Source: Opisthocomus hoazin (Eukaryota > Chordata > Aves > Opisthocomiformes > Opisthocomidae). Taken from it: a DNA stretch of 64,000 nucleotides. The translations under genes and the position numbers were made by a program. Numbering within the stretch: position 1 is the first letter of the stretch; the number at the start of each line of letters is the position of its first letter. Location of the stretch: positions 2,046,001-2,110,000 of the forward strand of contig NC_134443.1 in assembly GCF_030867145.1 (NCBI RefSeq), read 5' to 3'. Below, piece by piece: positions 24,818 to 35,701 of this stretch. The notes under the pieces were generated by a model. That model did no database searches, was not told where the DNA came from, and saw nothing but the letters and a program-made list of their open reading frames with translations.

Positions 24818-26849
24818 ATGAGCCTGGCGGAGGGCCGCGCCCCGCGGCGCACAGCCGGTAACCGGCTGTCGGGGCTGCTGGAGGCCGAGGAGGAGGACGA
24901 GTTCTACCAGACCACCTACGGCGGCTTCACCGAGGTGCGGGGCCGCGGGGGAGGTGGGGAGCCCCGGGGCGAACGGGACCGAAAGGCCCCGGTGCCGTGA
25001 GGGGCTCGGGGCGGGGTCGGCTGGGGGTCCGGGGGAGGTGGGGAGCCCCGGGGGGGCATATGGGGAGCCTCTGGGGGGCAACGGGGGAGTCCCCGGGGCT
25101 GGGGGGGTCCGGCTGGGGGGGTCTCGGAGGATGCCTGGGGAGTCCCGGGGGAGGGGGGGTGTCCTCGGGTAGGGGGGGTGTCCCCGGGGAAGGGGGGACC
25201 CGGCAGCCACCCCCGCCGTGGGGAGCCCCGGGGTGACACCGCCGCCGTGTCCCCGCAGGAGTCGGGCGATGACGAGTACCGGGGGGACCAGTCGGACAGT
25301 GACGATGAGGTGGACTCCGACTTCGACATCGACGAGGGCGAGGAGCCCGCCAGCGACCAGGACGAGAGCGAGCCCAAGCGCCGCCGCCGCGTCGTCACCA
25401 AGGCCTACCGGGTGCGGGCGGGGGGCTGCGGGGGCCCCTCCCCAGCCTGCGGGCGGGCGACGGGCTCCCCGGTGGGCAAAGCAGGGCTTTAAGCGAGGCG
25501 GAAGGCGCGGGGCATCCTCCCCCTCCTCACGCCCTCGGCCCCGTCCCGCAGGAGCCCCTCAAGAGCCTTCGCCCCAAGAAGCCGGAGGTCCCCAGCGGCG
25601 GCTCCCAGAAGCCCCGAGAGGTGAAATCCGTGGTCCCCGCGGAGCTGCAGGACGACGTGGGAGACAGTGAGTGCGCGCGGGCGGGCCGGGGCCCCTCCGG
25701 GAGGGACCCTCCGGTGAGCCCCGGCCTCCCGCCGCAGGCCGGAAGCACATGCGGCAGTCGACGACGGAGCACACGCGGCAAACGTTCCTGCGCATCCAGG
25801 AGCGGCAGGTCCAGTCCAAGCGCAAGAAGGGCGGCCCCAACTACGACCGGCCTCTGACGCAGGAGGAGCTGCTGGAGGAGGCCAAGATCACGGAGGAGAT
25901 CAACCTCCGCTCCCTGGGTGAGCCGGGCGCATCCCAGGGGCGCGGGGACCCCCGAATGGCGGGGGGGGGGGGGGGAAGGGTGGTGGTGGGGTGCTGAGCC
26001 TCCCCCTCGCTGTGTCGCCGCGTGCCCAGAGAACTACGAGCGCCTGGAAGCCGACAAGAAGAAGCAGGTCCAGAAGAAGCGGAAGTGCGTGGGGCCCGTT
26101 ATCCGGTACTGGTCCGTCACCATGCCCCTGCTCCCGGAGCCAGGCAAGGAGGAGAACGTGGACGTGGAGGGGTAGGTCGGGTCCCCCCGCCGGGGCCCTG
26201 GGGGTTTTCTGCCCCCCGCGCACCCAGCCGGGCCCCTCTGTCCCCGTCTCCCAAACCGGACCCCTCCGCGGGCTCCCTCCGCCGCGGTGGGGGAGCGGCA
26301 GGTTCGGGGCGGCTCCTCGCAGCCCCCCAGCCCCACGCTCCAGGTGCCGGGGGGGGGGGGTCCAGCAGCTTTGGCAGCTCCGCCTGCCCTGGGGGCTCTC
26401 CCGGGGCATCCCCCTCCCCGGGGGGGCTGCTGGGCGCTGACCGCGGCCCCTCCAGCTTGGACCAGGACCCGCAGCAGGCTGAGGCGGCTCCAGCCCCGGC
26501 TCCGGCTCCCGCCGGGAAGTGCTCCCGCACCTTCGTCTCCTTCAGCGACGACGAGACCTTCGAGCGCTTCTTCCCCAGAGCGAAGGCGCCGCGGCTGCCG
26601 GTGCGGGAGATCTGCCCGGTCACCCACAAACCGGCCGTCTACCGCGACCCCATCACCGACATCCCCTACTCCAACATCCGCGCCTTCAAGATCATCCGCG
26701 AGGCCTACAAGAAATACATCACGGCGCACGGGCTGCCCAGCGCCGCCGCCTCCGCCGCGCTGGGGGCTGCCACGACCCCCGGCCCCGACCCCGGCGGCCG
26801 CCCCACGCGCCAGAAGATCATCATCAAGCAGAGCGTCCCCGCCACCTGA
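24818..26849 (+). CDS. VPS72: VPS72 (YL-1), histone H2A.Z-handling subunit of SRCAP and TIP60/p400 complexes
   Basis: VPS72/YL1 binds H2A.Z-H2B and is a subunit of the SRCAP and TIP60 remodelling complexes in the nucleus. Six exons: 24818-24934, 25259-25411, 25552-25666, 25738-25917, 26030-26171, 26456-26849. Phases close to 366 codons plus TGA; human VPS72 is 364 residues. The N-terminal part (EEEDEFYQTTYGGFTE, then the acidic DSDDEVDSDFDIDEGEE) is the H2A.Z-binding region. It is followed by the basic KRRRRVVTKAYR, the conserved QSTTEHTRQTFLR, and the C-terminal YL1_C block CPVTHKPAVYRDPITDIPY...FKIIREAYKKYITAHGLP. All introns are GT-AG and 71 to 324 bases long. The C-terminus runs a few residues beyond the mammalian one. 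It shares a promoter with PIP5K1A. Confidence 0.97.
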
Positions 26850-26957
26850 GCGCGGGGGCCGGGGGCTCGCGGCCTCTCCTCGCCCCCTCCCACGCGGGAC
26901 GGTGCGTTGCTCTATTTATCTCCTTCCTACCTTTTTTTTTTTTATATATAAAAATGA

Positions 26958-26963
26958 AATAAA
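26958..26963 (+). terminator. VPS72 poly(A) signal AATAAA
   Basis: A canonical AATAAA lies 109 bases after the VPS72 stop codon, just after a T/A-rich tract. The 3'UTR is therefore very short. Confidence 0.8.
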
Positions 26964-27429
26964 CCGGAGCAGCCCGCGTACAGCGAGGGTGCCGGCTCTT
27001 GCTTCGTGCGCGGCGCCTGCGCCAGCCCCACGGCGCCCGCGTGGCCTGGAGACCCTGCAGTAAACAAGCGGTTCGCTCGAGCGCTGCTGCTCCCCCAGCA
27101 GCCCCGGGAACGGTGGCCCCGCGCGTTTTGAGGGGCCGGGGGGGTGAGAGCCAAGTCACCCAGATGGTCTTGGGGTGAAGAGGTGTGAAATGTCCCCGGG
27201 GGGGTCCGGGGTCTCGGGGGGCTGCAGGGCCCCCGGCACACGGCTCAGCCGCTCCCTGCGGCCTCTCCCTGCTCCCCCCAGGCCAGGGCACCCCAAGGGG
27301 TCCCGGGGAGCCCCCCCGTCGCCCAGGGGCCCCCGCCGTGGCGGGGTGCGGGGTGGGGCGGGCGCGGGGCTGGCAGGGCTCGATAACGCCGGGATATGTG
27401 ATCTCGCCCCTCCCCGCCGCCGGCTCGCA

Positions 27430-27525
27430 GAATAAAACGCTGATCTCATGCCCTGCGCGGCCGGAGCCCTTGGCTCAGCACCGGGGCTCGCTCCAGGCAG
27501 GCTCCGACGCCCGGCCAGCGGCCAG
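27430..27525 (+). promoter_or_regulatory. Candidate TMOD4 promoter and non-coding first exon
   Basis: About 650 bases before the TMOD4 start codon, an AATAAAAC element at 27430 (possible weak TATA box) is followed by about 95 bases ending in the splice donor CCAG|GTACGG at 27525/27526. An acceptor at 27775-28158 (CCCCCCAG at 28151-28158) precedes the coding start at 28177. Mammalian TMOD4 also begins with a non-coding exon, which makes this reading reasonable. The transcription start is a guess. Confidence 0.4.
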
Positions 27526-28176
27526 GTACGGCCCGGGGGGGGTCCTGGGGAGGGGGGGGGGTCCCCGGGGTGGTGGGGGGGCACAGCACCGCTGGGGAGC
27601 CCGACTGCAGGGTCCCTGGGTGCTGCTGGGGTCCCCCACTTGCAGGGATCCCGCAGCCCCCCGGCTCTCACCCATGGGTGCCCGGTCCCTCCCGGGGGCA
27701 CTGGGTGCGTGTGGCCTCCCCAGGTGCCCCCCCCCAGCCCTGGGGACCCAGGTGTCAGGGGACCAACCTCAGCCGGGCATCGGGTGACTTGTGCCCCCTC
27801 CTGCCCCAGGAGACGGGGAGCGTGTTGGGGGGCAAAGCGGCACAGACTGGGGGGGCCGGGGCTGCTGCAGCAGGACGTGCCCCCCAAACGCCGGGGGAGG
27901 CTGGGGGGGCTGCAGGGTCCCAGCCCCGGGGAGCAGCGAGAGGCGTGACTCCGCTTCCCCAAGAGCTCCCCAACCACCCCACCCCGGACCCCCCCCCAGA
28001 GTGCCCCACGCCCCCCCCAGCCCCGGGGAACCCCAATAACCCCCGTGGTAGAAAGGGGCCCTGCAGGCCATGGCGTGGGGGGGTCACCGTGGCATGGGGC
28101 ATCCCCCCACCCCGGGGAGCCCCCTGCCAGCCGCTCAGCCCCCCCGGTGTCCCCCCAGGACCCCCCGGCCCCCGCC

Positions 28177-31100
28177 ATGACGTCGTACCGGCAGGAGCTG
28201 GAGAAGTACCGGGACATCGACGAGGACAAGATCCTGCGGGAGCTGTCGGCCGAGGAGCTGGCGCAGCTGGACACGGAGCTGCTGGAGATGGACCCCGAGG
28301 TGGGTCCCAGGGCGGGGGGGGGCGAGCGGGGCAGGTGCCACCTGGCCATCGGGGTGACACTGGGGGGTCCCCAGAACGTGCTGCTGCCGGCGGGGCTGCA
28401 GCAGCGGGACCAGACGCAGAAGAGCCCGACGGGGCCGCTGGACCGCGAGGCCCTGCTGCAGCACCTGGAGAAGCAGGCGCTGGAGGCCGGCGAGCGCGAC
28501 GACCTGGTGCCCTTCACCGGCGAGAAGAAAGGTGCGGGGACCGGGGGGGACATGGCGGGGACCGGGGGGGACAGGGCCCCGCAGTGCCGGGTATATTTAG
28601 CTCGGCAGAACGGTCCTCGCCAGCGGCTCGGGTGTCCTGGGCGAGCTGGGTCCCCGCCAGCCCTGGGCATGGCCACCCCCCGGTGTTGCCACCACCTGTA
28701 CAGCCACCCCACGGCGATGCCACCCCTTGAGATGTCCCCCCCAGTACAGCCACCCCACAGCGATGTCACCCCCTGAGATATCCCCCCCAGTACAGCCACC
28801 CCACGGCGATGCCACCCCCTGAGATGTCCCCCCCAGTACAGCCACCCCACAGCGATGTCACCCCCTGAGATGTCACCCCCAGTACAGCCACCCCACGGCG
28901 ATGCCACCCCCTGAGATGTCCCCCCCAGTACAGCCACCCCACAGTGATGTCACCCCCTGAGATGTCACCCCCAGTACAGCCACCCCACGGCGATGCCACC
29001 CCCTGAGATGTCACCCCCAGTACAGCCACCCCACGGCGATGTCACCCCCAGTACAGCCACCCCACGGTGATGTCACCCCCTGAGATGTCACCCCCAGTAC
29101 AGCCACCCCACGGCGATGCCACCCCCGTACGGTCACACAACCCCCCCAGACAGTCACCTGCTGGCAATGCCACCCCCTGGACTCCCACCCCCGGCAGTGT
29201 CACCCCGAGGCACGGCCGCCCCTGGGCCCCACCACGCTCCGGCAGCAGCCACCGTCCCCCGCGGCTCTGCCGTCCCCATCCCCGGTGTCCCCGCGCCCAG
29301 GGAAGCCCTTCGTGCCCAAGAACCCGACGCGGGAGATCCCGCGGGAGGAGCAGATCACGCTGGAGCCCGAGCTGGAGGAGGCGCTGGCCAACGCCACCGA
29401 GGCCGAGATGTGCGACATCGCCGGTGGGTCTCGCGCGGGGCTGCCACGTCGCGCCGTGGCCTAGCACGGGGCAGCCGTGTCACACCACAACCTCGCACGG
29501 GGCAGCCGTGTCACACCACGGCCTCGCACGGGGCAGCCGTGTCACACCATGGCCTCGCACGGGGCAGCCGTGTCACACCACAACCTCGCACGGGGCAGCC
29601 GTGTCACACCATGGCCTCGCACGGGGCAGCCGTGTCACACCACAACCTCGCACGGGGCAGCCGTGTCACACCATGGCCTCACACGGGGCAGCCGTGTTAC
29701 ACCATGGCCTCGCACGGGGCAGCCGTGTCACACCGTGGCCTCACACAGGGATGCCACATCACACCGTGGCCTCGCACAAGGCTGCCGTGTCACACCACAG
29801 CCTCGCACAGGGATGCCACATCACTCCGTGGCCTTGCACAGGGCAGCCGTGTCGCACCATGGCCTCCCACGGGGCAGCCGTGTCACACCACAACCTCGCA
29901 CAGGGCAGCCATGTCACACCACGGCCTCGCACGGGGCAGCCGTGTCACACCATGGCCTCGCACAGGGATGCCACATCACACCATGGCCTCACACAGGGCA
30001 GCCGTGTCGCACCATGGCCTCGCACGGGGCTGCCCCGTCACACCGCGGCCGCGCACGGGGGTAGCGTGTCCCGCAGCATCTTCACGCGGGGGCAGCGCGT
30101 GGCACCGCGGCGTCGCACGGGGCCGGCGCGTTGCACGAGGCTGAGCGCTGCACGGGGGGTCACAGCCGTGCTCCCCGCTGCCAGGCGAGTGCCGTGCCCC
30201 CCCTGCCCCCCTGGGTCCCCACTAAAGGCAGCACCGGGCCCCTGCGCTCAGCTTTCACTGCTGGCCCCCGACCCCCCCCGGGGGGACACGAGGGGCCCGG
30301 GGGGCACCGCTGACCCCCCCGCCCCGCAGCCATCCTGGGCATGTACACGCTGATGAGCAACAAGCAGTACTACGACGCGATCTGCAGCGGGACCATCTCC
30401 AACACGGAGGGCATCAACAGTGAGGGCCGGCGGACGTGGGGACAGGGGAATGGGGGACACGGGGACGAGCCCCCTGGGCTGGGGGACGTGGGGACGGGGG
30501 ACGTGGGGATGGGGGACAAGCCCCCCGGGCTGGGGGACACGGAGATGGGGGACATGGGGACGGGGGATGCGGGGCCGGGGGGATGAGCCCCCCGGGCTGG
30601 GGGACACAGGGACAGGGGACACGGGTACAGGGGACATGGGGACGAGCCCCCTGGGCCGGGGGACGTGGGGCCGGGGGACGCGGGGATGGGGGACACGGGG
30701 ACGAGCCCCCCGGGCTGGGGGACGGAGGATGCAGGGACGAGCCCCCCCGGGGATGGGGGACACGGGGCCGGGGGACGCGGGGCCGGGGGGATGAGCCCCC
30801 TGGGCTGGGGGACGCAGGTACAGGGGACACAGGGATGCCGGGGACGAGCCCCCCGGGCGGGGGGACAGGGGACACAGGGACGGGGGACACAGGGATGCGG
30901 GGCCCACGGGGCTGTTTGGGGGGAATCTGGGGACCAGAACCCCTCCGGGATTCCCCGTGGGGACCCCACACACGTGCACAGGCGCGTGTGCCCGCGTATC
31001 TGCGCCCCCGCGTGCGGTCACGTGTGTCCCCACGCACACACGTGTGCCCCAGGCGTGGTGAAGCCTGACAGGTACAAGCCGGTGCCGGACGAGCCCCCGA

Positions 31101-32361
31101 ACCCCACCAACGTGGAGGAGACGCTGCGGCAGATCCAGGCTGACGATGGGGCGCTGGAGGACGTCAACCTCAACAACATCAAGGTGAAGGACCCGGTGGC
31201 CACGTCCCCAAGGTGTCCCCGGGTGTCCTGTGGTGTCCCTGGGGGGTGGTCCCTGTCTTGGGGCAGCTCTTGGGCATTTGTCCCCATTCTGGAGTGGCTC
31301 CAGGGCACCCTGGGGTCCTGGTCCTCATCCAGAGGCATCCATGTCCCCTTGGCAATGTCCCCCATCCCTTCAGTGCCACCCACATCCCCTGCGTGATGAA
31401 CTGCACCCTCTCGGGGACGGTGCCATACCCCTGGAGACATCCCCACCCTCTCGATGCCACTGACATCCCCTGGGGACACTCACATCACCTCAGGGATGTC
31501 CCCGTCCCCTGGGGGACACCCGCGTCCCCTTGGTGACACCCACGTCCCCTCGCCACAGGACATTCCCGTCTCCACGCTGAAGGCCATCTGCGAGGCCATG
31601 AAAACCAACACCCACGTCAAGAAGCTCAGCCTGGTTGCCACCCGCAGCAACGACCCCGTGGCCAGCGTGAGTCCCGGCCCCGGGGCCCCCCACCCGTCCC
31701 CAGACAGGGAGGGGACACAGGACGCGGTCCCCTGCCCCGGGCTCCGTCCTGGGCACCAGCAAGGCCGGGGGACGGTGGCTTTTCCACCGTCACCTGGGGC
31801 ATCGGTGGCCCGGGACGTGCCGGGGGAGGGGTGCCAGCCCTGGGGGACACCCCGAGGTGACACCCCAAGGTGACACGCAGGCCGTGGCCGAGATGCTGAT
31901 GGAGAACAAGACCCTGCAGAGCCTCAACATCGAATCCAACTTCATCACCAGCGCGGGGATGATGAGCATCATCAAGGCCATGCACCACAACACCACCCTG
32001 CGCGAGCTCAAGGTGGACAACCAGGTAGGGACGGGCACCCCAGGCGGCCCGGGGAGGGGACAGGGGTGTCCCCCACTGCCCGGCGTGCCCGGTCTCCCCC
32101 GCCCCGCAGTGCCAGCGGCTGGGTGACACAGTGGAGATGGAGATGGCCACCATGCTGGAGCAGTGCCCCTCCGTCGTGCGCTTCGGCTACCACTTCACAC
32201 AGCAAGGCCCCCGCGCCCGCGCCGCCATCGCCATCACCAACAACAACGAGCTCCGTGAGCGTCCCCACGTCCCCTCCCGGGGCAGGAATCGGCGGGAGGG
32301 GGGGCCCAGCCCTGACCCCTCCTTTCCTCTGCCCCCAGGTCGCAAGCAGAAGAAAACCTAA
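28177..32361 (+). CDS. TMOD4: TMOD4, tropomodulin 4 (skeletal-muscle thin-filament pointed-end cap)
   Basis: Tropomodulin 4 caps actin pointed ends together with tropomyosin in sarcomeres. Nine coding exons: 28177-28299, 28375-28531, 29301-29423, 30330-30419, 31053-31183, 31559-31666, 31881-32024, 32110-32254, 32339-32361. They join in phase to 347 codons plus TAA (human 345). The N-terminus ([17 protein letters not shown]) is the first tropomyosin-binding helix. [10 protein letters not shown] and [10 protein letters not shown] belong to the first actin-binding region. [14 protein letters not shown] and [13 protein letters not shown] lead into the leucine-rich-repeat domain ([40 protein letters not shown]). 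The ATG sits in a strong context (CCCGCCATGA). Introns 2, 3 and 4 hold minisatellites listed separately. I chose TMOD4 over other tropomodulins from sequence similarity and from its VPS72 and SCNM1 neighbours. Confidence 0.96.
28701..29115 (+). repeat. 46-bp minisatellite in TMOD4 intron 2, about 9 copies
   Basis: Copies begin CAGCCACCCCACGGCGATG at 28701, 28747 and 28793 and recur every 46 bases to about 29115, with C/T and A/G variation. Three minus-strand frames stay open across it and look like long proteins, but this is only repeat periodicity. Confidence 0.9.
29440..30060 (+). repeat. 31-bp minisatellite in TMOD4 intron 3, about 20 copies
   Basis: The unit contains GGGGCAGCCGTGTCACACCA followed by a variable ACGGCCTCGCAC segment, with a clear 31-base step (for example 29471 to 29502). 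The unit has no stop in any plus frame. Because 31 is not a multiple of 3, every forward frame remains open through the array. Confidence 0.92.
30425..30910 (+). repeat. G-rich minisatellite in TMOD4 intron 4
   Basis: Irregular repeats of GGGGGACACGGGGACGAGCC followed by CCCNGGGCTG fill almost all of intron 4. Spacing is variable, so the array appears to have grown by uneven duplication. Runs of G on the plus strand could form G-quadruplexes. Confidence 0.85.
31200..31556 (+). repeat. Degenerate C-rich repeat in TMOD4 intron 5
   Basis: Intron 5 is made of loosely repeated modules such as GTCCCCTTGG, GATGTCCCC and GACACCCACGTCCCC. It is too diverged to give one unit length. Confidence 0.5.
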
Positions 32362-32412
32362 CGGCCCCCGCGGCGCGAAGAGCCGGGGCTCCTGCTCCCC
32401 GGGGCCGCTGTA

Positions 32413-32418
32413 AATAAA
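32413..32418 (+). terminator. TMOD4 poly(A) signal AATAAA
   Basis: AATAAA occurs 52 bases after the TMOD4 TAA stop, giving a very short 3'UTR. Confidence 0.85.
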
Positions 32419-32574
32419 GAGGACGGAGAGACGCGGCTCTGGGACCCGCTGGGACGCGTCCCGGGCAGGATCCGCGCGCGGGGCCGGAGCGATCGGCCAG
32501 GGAGGGCAACACGGCGAGGGGGCAGCGGGGACACCCCCCAGGTCTTGCGGGGCTCGAGGCCTCGTTAGCCTCTG

Positions 32575-32850
32575 TCCATTAATCCATTAATCGCCGGGGC
32601 CGAGCCGGGTGCCCGGATCCCCTCGGGGAGCAGCGGGGCCACGGGGTCGGGGTATTTATACCGGGGGGATTGGGTTACGGCTCCGGGAGGGGTGCGGGGA
32701 GCAGGGCGACACCCCCCGTGCAGCCCGGTGCCCCCGTGGCAGGGAGCTGGGCACCCAGGGCCCACGGAGGCCGGCACCTACGGCCCGGTGAGGCGGGTGG
32801 GGGGGACATAGGCACTATTTATAGGTCCCCCCACCTATTTATAGGCGCGA
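32575..32850. promoter_or_regulatory. AT-rich islands between TMOD4 and SCNM1, with a paired CTATTTATAG element
   Basis: In otherwise very GC-rich DNA stand CCATTAATCCATTAATCG (32577-32594), GGTATTTATACC (32651-32662) and two identical CTATTTATAG decamers at 32815-32824 and 32835-32844, 20 bases apart. CTATTTATAG fits the MEF2 consensus. Its complement CTATAAATAG also contains TATAAA, which can act as a TATA box or as a variant poly(A) signal for SCNM1, whose 3' end runs this way. The sequence alone does not decide among these roles. Confidence 0.4.
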
Positions 32851-33386
32851 GCCGAGCAAGCGGGTAGATCCCAGCACCCAGGGGTAACATCACCCCGGGC
32901 AGCACTGCCAGGAGGGCCCCCAGGGACGGGACCCGAGCTGGGACCACCCGCAGGCTGGTGGGAAAAGGAGGGGGGAAACTGAGGCAGGGGGAGGGCGGCG
33001 TGGCCGGGCGCTTTGCAAAGCACCGGGACAGCTGCTGGGGCTGGGGACGAGGGGGGGAACCCGGCACCGCCACCCCGAAAGGCCACGACCCGCAGGCAGC
33101 TGCCAGTGTGTGAGAAAACGAGCGTGACCTGGGCCGGGGACAGGAGGGGACGGGGCAGGGACGGGCCAAAACCCACAGCGAGGTTGGCAGCGCTCACAGG
33201 GCTCTGGCCGGGCCAGGGCTGCCCCGAAAAAGCACCGGGTTGAGCACCCCGGGATGGCAAAACGCCGGGACCCCCCACACCCCCCCCCCGGGACTGCCCC
33301 AACGGCTCAGACACCTCCGGCCTCTGCAGCTGCCTCTATTACCAGGGGCTGGGGGGCAGGCGGGGGGCCCGGCCCCGCGGGGGGCT

Positions 33387-35165
33387 TCAGGCCGGCAGCA
33401 GCGTGGGCGGCTCCTCCTCGTCCGAGTCGAATTCGGCGTTCTCGTCCTTCACCCACTTGCCGGAGGGGTCCTGGATCCAGCCAGCGCTGGGGGGACGGAC
33501 AGACGGACGGGCAGACAGAGGGAGGGGTGAGAGGCGAGTCGCCACGGGGCTCCCCGCGCCGCCGGGGCCGAGACTCACCTCCGCAGCCGCAGGTACCGCT
33601 CCAGGGCCTGGCGTCGCTCGGGGCTGCGGGCTTCGGGCTGGCCCAGGGCCGATGAGGAGGCTTTTCCTTTGCTGCCTCGCCGCGTGCGGGCCGGAGCCGC
33701 CGTCGGAGCGTCTGGGAGGGCAGAGCGGGGCTGGTGAGAGCCACAGAAACGGGCGCTGCACAGCCCCGGAGCTGCCGGCGGGCTCTTACCCGCTCGCCCG
33801 CCGTGGTGCCCCGGCAGCAGGGCTGCAGGGCTGGCGGCCACGGCTCCTCCGTCCTTCCGCGACAGCTCCGGAGGCGTCGGGGCAGCGCTCGGCCCCGTCC
33901 AGGCGACGCCGGCTTGCGAGCTGCTTCCCTCCGCGCTGGAACAGAACGAGTCAGGGCCTCGTCCCACAAACGCCCGACGGCGGCGGTGAGGACGCGGTGC
34001 TGCCGGACCCCCCATCCTCCAAAAAACCAAGGGTCTCACCCCACCCTCCGGCAGCAGCTGCTGTAGGGAGCGGCTTTCAGGAGAGCACTCCGGGCGATCC
34101 TCCTCGTCCGTGCCAAGAGAGGGGCTGCGGAGCCCTGGGGACGGGGGACAGAGCTCAGGGGGGCCCGCCCGGGGGTCCGGCGTGGCAAAGAAGGGGCGTC
34201 CGCACCAACCTCCGCGCCTGCCGCCTCTGCCTGCGCCTCCTCCTCGTGCCGCTGCCCCTGGGCCGCGCGTTTCCGGCCGTAGAAGCGCTGCAGGCCTGGA
34301 AGAGAGCGAAGGGGACGGGGCGGCGGGGGACGCGCTCGCCTGGTGCAGCCCACCCCCCCCACGCCGGTCCCCCACTTACTGCCCGTGTGCTTCTTGCCGG
34401 CCCTGTGGACCGTCAGCACGTCCAGCGTGTCGAAGACGGGGCGGTGGGCGCACACGGTGCATGCGTACCTGTGCCAAGGCGGGGGGGGGGGAGCTGCCGT
34501 CAGGACCCCGCAAGCGGCCGGCGGGGGGGCTGCGCCGGGGGTCCCACTCACCTCCCGCTCCTCAGCAGCAGCGCCTCGTCCTCGGGGATGTAGCTGGCCA
34601 GCAGCTCTGCCACGCGTCTCTTCTGCGAGAGGCCGAGGCGGCCAGGTGAGCTCAGCCCCCCGCGCCTGCTGCCGGGTGGAGGGGGGCTCTGCCCCCAGCT
34701 CGCCCCGGGGGAACCAGCCCTGGCCCCCAGCCCCGGCCCCCCTCAGGGCAGGGAACCTCGGCACCCCGGGGACCCCGCTCTGGGGGGGTGGGAGAGGAAT
34801 CGGGGTGTCAGGGCTGGGGAGGGGGCGGGCTGGGGGGCAGGGTGCGCCAGGGGAAGGGGGTAATTCTGGGGAGCTGCCGGGGGTACCTGGGGCGCTGGGA
34901 GGAGAACCCGGGGGGGGGCTGTCGGGAGAGGGCAGGGGTGAGGGGGAATGGGGGGGCAGAGGAGCAATGGCGGCAGGAGAGGCCTGTAGGGGAGGGGCTG
35001 GGGGGGAACAGGGCGGGGCAGGGGGGAGAACCCGGGGGGGCTCGGGGAGGGGCCGGGGGGGTCCGGGGGTCTCGGGGAGGGGCTGGGGGGGGCCGGGGGA
35101 GGGTCGGGACCCACCTGCAGCACCCCGAGCTGAGCGGGGTCGTCCCCCTCCCGCTTGAAGGACAT
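33387..35165 (-). CDS. SCNM1: SCNM1, sodium channel modifier 1 (U1-like zinc finger splicing factor)
   Basis: SCNM1 is a nuclear splicing factor, described as part of the minor spliceosome and first known as a modifier of sodium-channel splicing in mice. Eight exons on the minus strand: 35165-35115, 34622-34552, 34468-34380, 34295-34210, 34134-34040, 33935-33790, 33711-33579, 33486-33387. Phases give 256 codons plus TGA (human 230; the extra length lies mostly in the middle). MSFKREGDD and LLASYIPEDEALLLRSGR match the family N-terminus. The C2H2/U1-like finger is CTVCAHRPVFDTL...HRAGKKH near residues 43-67. RIARSALLKAAPYSSCCRR follows. The end carries GWIQDPSGKWVKDENAEFDS then DEEE, the conserved acidic tail. 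At the end of exon 5 two donors are possible; only the distal one (GTGAGA, after 34040) keeps phase with exon 6. Confidence 0.95.
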
Positions 35166-35701
35166 GGCGGCCGCCGCGGTTACTATGGGAACCGCCCCCT
35201 CTCCCGCCCGGCTTCCGGGTGGCTTTTCCCGGCGGGCAGCACGCGGGAGCTGCGGCCAATCAGAGAGCGCGAGGGGCGGGGCGGGCGGGCCCGCCGTGCT
35301 GCCTGGCGGCCGCGGCCCCGCGGCATGACGGGAGTTGTAGTTCCGCGGTGGCACCCTGCGCGGGGAACGGGGAGCAAAGACCCCCCCGGGGGCAGCGGCC
35401 GTGGCGGCGGCAGGGGCGGGGGGGGGACAGGGAGGACTCTGGGATTAGGGGGGCGGGCGGCGGCGGCGCTGCCCGAGGAGTGGCGGGGTCCCCTCCCGTT
35501 CCGGACTATAACTCCCAGAGGCCTCCGCGAGGGCGACCGGGCCGGCCCCGGCGTCTCCGGCCTCACCGGGCCCCGGGGGTGCCCGGGGGCGGCGGCGGGG
35601 CCGAGCCCGCTCCCGGTGAGCGGCGGCCGGAGCGCCGGGGCCCTGGGCCGGTCCCGTCCCCCCCCGCCCCGGGCCGGGGCTGTGCGCGGAGCCGTCCCGC
35701 C
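35166..35701. promoter_or_regulatory. Divergent SCNM1/LYSMD1 promoter with two ZNF143/THAP11-type sites
   Basis: Only 536 bases separate the SCNM1 ATG (minus, 35165) and the LYSMD1 ATG (plus, 35702). The gap is CpG-rich. It holds an inverted-orientation ACTACAACTCCC (plus-strand GGGAGTTGTAGT at 35330-35341), a forward ACTATAACTCCCAGAG at 35505-35520, a CCAAT box at 35256-35260, and an ETS-type CTTCCGG at 35212-35218. The ACTACAAYTCCC motif is the known ZNF143/THAP11 site of bidirectional housekeeping promoters. Confidence 0.7.

Noticed and set aside
27156-28937. 593-codon minus-strand open frame opposite TMOD4
   Set aside because: Most of it is the 46-bp repeat read in antisense and G/C-rich intron and exon antisense. 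It has no family resemblance and is contradicted by the clear TMOD4 exons on the other strand.
28701-30060. Regular direct repeats resembling a CRISPR array
   Set aside because: Units are contiguous, without unique spacers, and lie within introns of a vertebrate gene, so they are minisatellites.
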